From NCBI GenBank assembly GCA_029983575.1, contig JASBZE010000033.1:1-17173 (forward strand): a stretch of DNA of 17,173 bases, in the 5' to 3' direction. Numbering within the stretch: position 1 is the first letter of the stretch; each line of letters opens with the position of its first letter. A program made the position numbers and the translations under genes. The notes below the pieces were generated by a model that did not search any database, was not told the DNA's origin, and worked only from the letters and a program-made list of their open reading frames with translations. This DNA is from Peptostreptococcaceae bacterium. GTDB taxonomy: Bacteria; Bacillota; Clostridia; Peptostreptococcales; Peptostreptococcaceae. Below, piece after piece: positions 13,539-17,173 of the stretch.

Positions 13539-14840
13539 TTATTTTTTCTTTCTGTATAATCTATGTCCAGCTGCACGAAGCGAGTGATCTGTACTGTGGT
13601 ATACTGGCAAACCTAACCTAGGCGCCACTTTCATGACTGTATTAGTTCAGTCTTCACAGTTGGCAATCAACAATGCTTCTGCACCTTGACTTTTGAGCTT
13701 GAGAACTGTTTCCGCTTGACCTGGACAAATTCCTGGAAGATCGCATCTGTACCTGCCGTTTTTATCTTGTACCATTCTCTTGCACTTCTCTTCAGCAACT
13801 ACCTCCGCTCCCATCATCGCAGCAATTTCTTCAAGTCTTGGTTCTTGTGCGGCACATTCGCAAGCTATTACACCTAATTTTCTCTTTTCTTGCATAAATG
13901 GATTAGTAACTACTATTCCACCAACAAGCTTTGTTACTGGAGCGTCTAATTCTCCGTGTTTTCCTGTGAAAGGACCTCCTATCAGGATTTCTCCATAAGG
14001 CTCATTAACTCCTCCACAGAGTTCTATGTACTTAGACACTGGCATTCCTATTGGAACATCCATAAATACCTTTCCTGAAGTAGCATCATTATCCTTAACC
14101 CTACCTGCAACGGTAACGTCTTTAGTTATTACAGGTCTTCTTTGCTCTATTGCACGGACCATGTTCTTTATAGACTCTACGTTAGAGATAACAGCATGTG
14201 CTTCAAGAGGAAGTTGACCAGGTTGTAATTCAACACCTAGCAATTCCCTAACGATAACTCTCTCGTCACCAGCTGGATACATATTTGGAAGGTACTTAAG
14301 GCTTATGTTTGGTTCATCCTTACATGCCTTACCTAGAGCTATCAAAGCCTTAGTATGATGTGGCTTAATAGCTATATAACCTTTATCGGCTTTAGTAATT
14401 TCCATCATGTACTTAACGCCTCTGACAAGTTCATCTGGATGATTTTCCAGATATTCAATGTTGTGTTTTAGGATCGGCTCACATTCAGCCGCGTTGGCGA
14501 TAACACAACCACCGGTAAGATCTGCCTTAAGCTTCACATGTGCGGGGAATCCCGCTCCACCGGCTCCTACAACGCCAGCAAACTCAATTGCTTCAAGCAT
14601 ATCGTCAGTTTCTGGAATCTGTACAAACTCCTCTGGCTGATCCTCATCCGCCTTGATGACAATATACTCGTCTGTTATTTCTTCGACAACCCCATACACA
14701 CTTGAGTGAATTCTAGCTCCAAGACCCTGAGGTCCAGCTATATATTCACCTTTTTTCACTGCTTGTCCAACTTCTACAAGCGGTGAACAGGGTGCTCCGA
14801 CGTGTTGTCTTAAGCCAATTTTTAAAACTATGGTAATCAC
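13539..14840 (-). CDS. prdC: PrdC, RnfC-like selenoprotein electron carrier to proline reductase
   Basis: Full length is 433 aa when TGA at 13649-13647 is read as selenocysteine: 397 residues, Sec398, then 35 more (TNTVMKVAPRLGLPVYHSTD...) to TAA at 13541-13539. The redox motif is Cys395-Glu-Asp-Sec398. The N-terminal part resembles RnfC: a barrel-sandwich domain (RQHVGAPCSPLVEVGQAVKK), the glycine-rich GAGGAGFP at 92-99 and an SLBB-like region near 240-300. The usual CxxCxxC ferredoxin clusters of RnfC are absent; instead the C terminus has scattered cysteines (327, 329, 353, 366, 372, 395). PrdC is thought to pass electrons to PrdB. The start is uncertain: GTG at 14840 touches AGGAGG directly, while ATA at 14831 has the ideal 9-base gap. 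It is the first gene after the sigma-54 promoter. Confidence 0.93.
13605..13627 (-). promoter_or_regulatory. Candidate bacterial SECIS hairpin of prdC
   Basis: Beginning 19 bases after the UGA, the minus strand can pair TGGC with GCCA and, inside, CCTA with TAGG around a GGU loop, leaving one bulged G on the left and UUU on the right. Position, small G/U loop and bulged U residues fit bacterial SECIS elements. Folded by eye only. Confidence 0.5.
13647..13649 (-). other. Selenocysteine codon (UGA) in prdC
   Basis: In-frame TGA at codon 398 directly after Cys-Glu-Asp, followed by 35 sense codons that end 18 bp before prdA. PrdC is a known selenoprotein in related proline-fermenting clostridia, and the resulting Cys-X-X-Sec is a standard redox motif. 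Confidence 0.92.
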
Positions 14841-14876
14841 CCTCCTTTTTGGCGATATTCATACACCTATTAATAA

Positions 14877-14892
14877 AGCAACTTGTGTGCCA
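14877..14892 (-). promoter_or_regulatory. Sigma-54 (-24/-12) promoter of the prd operon
   Basis: On the minus strand the sequence reads TGGCACACAAGTTGCT, a full match to TGGCAYR-N4-TTGCW with 10 bases between GG and GC. The predicted start of transcription is near 14866, giving a leader of about 26-35 bases with AAAAAGGAGG before prdC. PrdR, encoded directly upstream, is the expected activator. Confidence 0.93.
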
Positions 14893-15152
14893 ACAATAAA
14901 AATATCAGGGCAGTAGTTATAGATAAACAAAATAACATACACGCCATAACCATATACTTATCAATGATTAGAAGATTACTTTAAAATAGGTTTACGCCAA
15001 AAAAATCTTTTAAATAAAACTCCGATATGTCTCAAATCACAAAAATATAACGAAAACATTGTTATTTTTTATATAAATGTGTCGATTTTCTGACTAAAAT
15101 TCTTGGGTATTCATGTATACAATATGTACTACATCGGTTAATTTGATGTTTT

Positions 15153-15169
15153 TATTGAAATATCAACGT
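15153..15169. promoter_or_regulatory. Palindromic motif shared with the cysteine desulfidase control region
   Basis: TATTGAAATATCAACGT differs at one A/T position from the 17-mer at 4418-4434 and has the same orientation relative to the downstream sigma-54 promoter, though it lies about 260 bp rather than 34 bp from the -24 element. Confidence 0.45.
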
Positions 15170-15201
15170 TTAATTACGTTCGCTCAAAAACTTTACACAT
15201 T

Positions 15202-15235
15202 AGTCTAAATTTCGTCATATGTCTAAATTTAGACT
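15202..15235. promoter_or_regulatory. Probable PrdR binding dyads, proximal pair
   Basis: GTCT-AAATTT-AGAC (15221-15234) is a perfect 14-bp palindrome. A half-matching copy, GTCT-AAATTT-CGTC, lies 18 bp away at 15203-15216, and the pair also form an 11-bp inverted repeat (AGTCTAAATTT, 15202-15212, and AAATTTAGACT, 15225-15235). They lie about 310-340 bp upstream of the sigma-54 promoter and next to the activator gene, as enhancer sites often do. Confidence 0.55.
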
Positions 15236-15306
15236 GGTTAGATTATTTTACTATATTTTTACAAGACTTTGACGGTATTGTTTTTGATATATTTCTATTT
15301 ATCCCC

Positions 15307-15348
15307 ATTATAACACAAACTTGTGTCTGTTTTTAGACACAAGTTTGT
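15307..15348 (-). promoter_or_regulatory. 14-bp inverted repeat with GTCT-N6-AGAC core, and extended -10 sequence
   Basis: ACAAACTTGTGTCT (15315-15328) and AGACACAAGTTTGT (15335-15348) are perfect inverted arms around a 6-base loop, 36 bases after the prdR stop. The centre reads GTCT-GTTTTT-AGAC (15325-15338), the same dyad form as 15221-15234, 104 bp away. On the minus strand TGTTATAAT (15315-15307) is a perfect extended -10 but has no -35. No T-tract follows, so terminator function for prdR is doubtful; an activator site or basal promoter is equally likely. Confidence 0.5.
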
Positions 15349-15383
15349 TAAATTACTATATATCTTTTTAACATTATATAAAT

Positions 15384-17153
15384 TTAATCTATATTATATT
15401 GATCCAACTTATAATACAGGGTCGTCCTAGGAATATTCAATATCTTTGCCGCCTTTGCCTTATTGCCTCCAGACATCTTTAGTGCCTTAGTAATGTTTTT
15501 TACTTCGAGCTTCTTTATCGCCTCGTTTATATCTAGAGGATACTCCTCTTTTTTATTTCTAGATTCAACACCTTCCCTTATAATAGAAGGAAGTTCATCG
15601 TACTCAATCACATTCGAAGTAGCTAGCACCACTATATTTTCAATAGTATTTTTAAGCTCCCTGACATTCCCCTTCCAATTGTACTCCTCGAGCGCTCTAA
15701 AGGCATCCTTAGACAATTTCAAAAAAGGCTTGTCATTTTCTTTTCTCTGTTCATCTAAAAAACTGTAGATCAAAATTCCAATATCTTCTCGCCTCTCCCT
15801 CAAAGGAGGTATCCTGAGTTCTAAGACATTTAGCCTGTAGTATAAATCCTCCCTGAAAAGTTCTTCGTTAACCATTTGCTCTAGGTCTTTATTGGTAGCA
15901 GATATGATTCTGACGTCGACACTTATAACGTCCTCACCGCCAACTCTTCTTATCTCCCTGTCTTGAATCGCCCTTAAAAGTTTAGCCTGCATGGATAGTG
16001 GCATATCCGCAATCTCATCTAAAAATAAAGTACCGCCTTTAGCGATTTCAAAAAATCCAGGCTTGCCTTTTTTTCTAGCACCTGTAAAAGCACCTTCTTC
16101 ATAACCGAAAAACTCACTTTCAAATAGCTCACTTGAAATAGCAGAACAATTGACTGGTACAAATTGACCCGTTCTCTCAGAATATTCGTGAATAGCCCTA
16201 GCGAATACCTCCTTACCGGTACCGCTCTCTCCCCAAATAAATATGGAGCTGTTGGTCTTAGCCACTTGCTTAGCCATATTCTTTACCTTTTCTATCTTAT
16301 AGCTCTTACCTAAAATATTGTCAAAAACTCCCTTACTCAAAAATTTGACCTCATCTTGAAGGTATTTAATTCTCTCGTTAGTCTTTTCAAGCTCTCTAGA
16401 TAAATTTTGAGCTTCGGTAACATCTATCTCTGTACAGACAACTCCTACGAATTCACCTCTGTAGTAAATGGGATTGGCATGAACTAAACCGTAAAGATCC
16501 TTGCCGTTTTTTTGGTGGACGTAATATATATCACTCTTACTTATCCTAGTCCTAAGCACTCTCTCAGAAATAGTATCCTCCAAAAAATCGCTCATCTTTT
16601 TTCCGACTATCTCCTCAGAGCTAATAGAATAACGTTCCTGCATAAACTTATTCCATAAAATTACAACTCCATTTACATCTATAGCAGATATTCCCTCTTT
16701 AATCTCCCCCATAATGTGTTCAAGGGTAGTAGCATAATCCTCCCTTTTCATATAATAGTGGTTTCTTAGGTGATCCTTGTCAATAATGCCAATGATATCT
16801 CCGTTGTCGTTTTCAACAGGCAGCATACCTACATCATTTTCGATCATAGAATTTCTACAATCTCTTAGGGTGACTCCTACATGCGTTTTTATTATATCTG
16901 AAATCATCACATCTTTGACTCTAATCATGTTACTGATATCTTGAAGTCTCCTGTAGACCTTTCCTTGCCTTTGAATATTTTTTAGAGAAAGAAGACCGAC
17001 GTACTCTCCCTCTTCATTTTTTACTAGCATAGCCCTAACATCCGATGAAATCATCTTGTCAAACGCATATCCAATTAGATCTGAATCCAATAAAGTATCA
17101 AAGTTTCTATCCATTACCTCTTCAACATAAGTCGTTGACGGCACCGAAAACAT
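15384..17153 (-). CDS. prdR: PrdR, sigma-54-dependent activator of proline reductase genes
   Basis: This 589-aa enhancer-binding protein has two N-terminal CBS motifs (about 8-62 and 78-133, with VGLLSLKNI and IIGIIDKDHLR), a PAS domain (about 140-250: ISAIDVNGVVILWNKF, GEFVGVVCTEIDVTEAQ), a short helical linker, an AAA+ domain (about 280-505) and a C-terminal Fis-type helix-turn-helix (GGNKAKAAKILNIPRTTLYYKL). Walker A GESGTGKE is at 308-315, the sigma-54 contact loop GAFTGA at 354-359 and Walker B TLFLDE at 375-380. CBS pairs often bind nucleotides; the PAS or CBS part may report proline or energy state. PrdR is known in C. difficile to activate the prd genes in response to proline; here it precedes prdC with a sigma-54 promoter between them. 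ATG follows AGGGTGG. Its own promoter lies outside the window. Confidence 0.94.
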   Translation of the reverse strand: MFSVPSTTYVEEVMDRNFDTLLDSDLIGYAFDKMISSDVRAMLVKNEEGEYVGLLSLKNIQRQGKVYRRLQDISNMIRVKDVMISDIIKTHVGVTLRDCRNSMIENDVGMLPVENDNGDIIGIIDKDHLRNHYYMKREDYATTLEHIMGEIKEGISAIDVNGVVILWNKFMQERYSISSEEIVGKKMSDFLEDTISERVLRTRISKSDIYYVHQKNGKDLYGLVHANPIYYRGEFVGVVCTEIDVTEAQNLSRELEKTNERIKYLQDEVKFLSKGVFDNILGKSYKIEKVKNMAKQVAKTNSSIFIWGESGTGKEVFARAIHEYSERTGQFVPVNCSAISSELFESEFFGYEEGAFTGARKKGKPGFFEIAKGGTLFLDEIADMPLSMQAKLLRAIQDREIRRVGGEDVISVDVRIISATNKDLEQMVNEELFREDLYYRLNVLELRIPPLRERREDIGILIYSFLDEQRKENDKPFLKLSKDAFRALEEYNWKGNVRELKNTIENIVVLATSNVIEYDELPSIIREGVESRNKKEEYPLDINEAIKKLEVKNITKALKMSGGNKAKAAKILNIPRTTLYYKLDQYNID

Positions 17154-17173
17154 CTAATCACCCACCCTTTAAT

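Larger units (their letters stand above)
14841..15383 (-). promoter_or_regulatory. prdR-prdC intergenic control region
   Basis: This 543-bp gene-free stretch is AT-rich. It holds, from the prdC side, a ribosome binding site, the sigma-54 promoter, about 260 bp with little recognisable structure, a palindromic 17-mer shared with the cysteine desulfidase control region, and two or three GTCT-N6-AGAC dyads nearer prdR. No convincing open frame or tRNA is visible. Confidence 0.7.

Noticed and set aside
15045..15075. Plus-strand terminator (ATAAC...GTTAT followed by T-run)
   Set aside because: Only five A/T-rich pairs, and no plus-strand gene precedes it.
14893..15200. Riboswitch or small RNA in the prdC upstream region
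   Set aside because: No conserved riboswitch core or strong hairpin was seen here; only short AT-rich inverted repeats.

Overview
The window is AT-rich, and every gene in it is read from the minus strand. It comes from an obligately anaerobic, amino-acid-fermenting (Stickland) member of the Bacillota. The pointers are a full D-proline reductase locus, strong AGGAGG-type ribosome binding sites, sigma-54 control by AAA+ enhancer-binding proteins, and two in-frame UGA codons that must be read as selenocysteine. Peptostreptococcaceae or a close relative is the best guess; no species call is possible from sequence alone.

In transcription order (right to left) the layout is as follows. (1) prdR (17153-15384) encodes a CBS-PAS-AAA+-Fis activator. 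(2) A 543-bp control region follows, with GTCT-N6-AGAC dyads and a perfect sigma-54 promoter (TGGCACACAAGTTGC, 14892-14878). (3) The proline reductase operon comes next: prdC (selenoprotein electron carrier, UGA at 13649-13647), prdA (pyruvoyl proprotein), a 121-aa beta-barrel/coiled-coil protein, prdB (selenoprotein catalytic subunit, UGA at 10665-10663), prdD, prdE, prdF (proline racemase) and a TauE/SafE-type permease, ending at a terminator (6918-6892). GC-rich hairpins without T-tracts sit between prdB and prdD and between prdF and the permease. (4) A 51-aa membrane protein, a six-unit 14-bp tandem repeat and a second sigma-54 activator (6521-4665) follow. (5) A second sigma-54 promoter (4384-4369) precedes an L-cysteine desulfidase (4295-2982). 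(6) A HAD phosphatase and a pyruvate-oxidase-like thiamine diphosphate enzyme complete the window, the latter behind a duplicated operator-like repeat and followed by a terminator.

The genes form two amino-acid catabolic modules. PrdF racemises L-proline to D-proline. The PrdA/PrdB complex reductively opens the ring to 5-aminovalerate, with electrons delivered by the Cys-Sec motif of PrdC. PrdR probably switches the operon on with proline through sigma-54. The second module pairs a cysteine-rich sensor/activator with a cysteine desulfidase that yields pyruvate, sulfide and ammonia; I infer that this regulator drives the adjacent sigma-54 promoter. From memory (not checked), Clostridioides difficile carries its cysteine desulfidase and that enzyme's sigma-54 regulator close to prd, so the synteny may be conserved.

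The most notable observations are: prdD and prdE together equal a prdA-like protein split exactly where PrdA is cleaved to make its pyruvoyl group; a 17-bp motif (16/17 identical) is shared by the two sigma-54 control regions; the tandem 14-bp repeat lies upstream of the second regulator; the 51-aa membrane ORF appears unannotatable by length-limited gene finding; and a duplicated operator-like element precedes the pyruvate oxidase gene.
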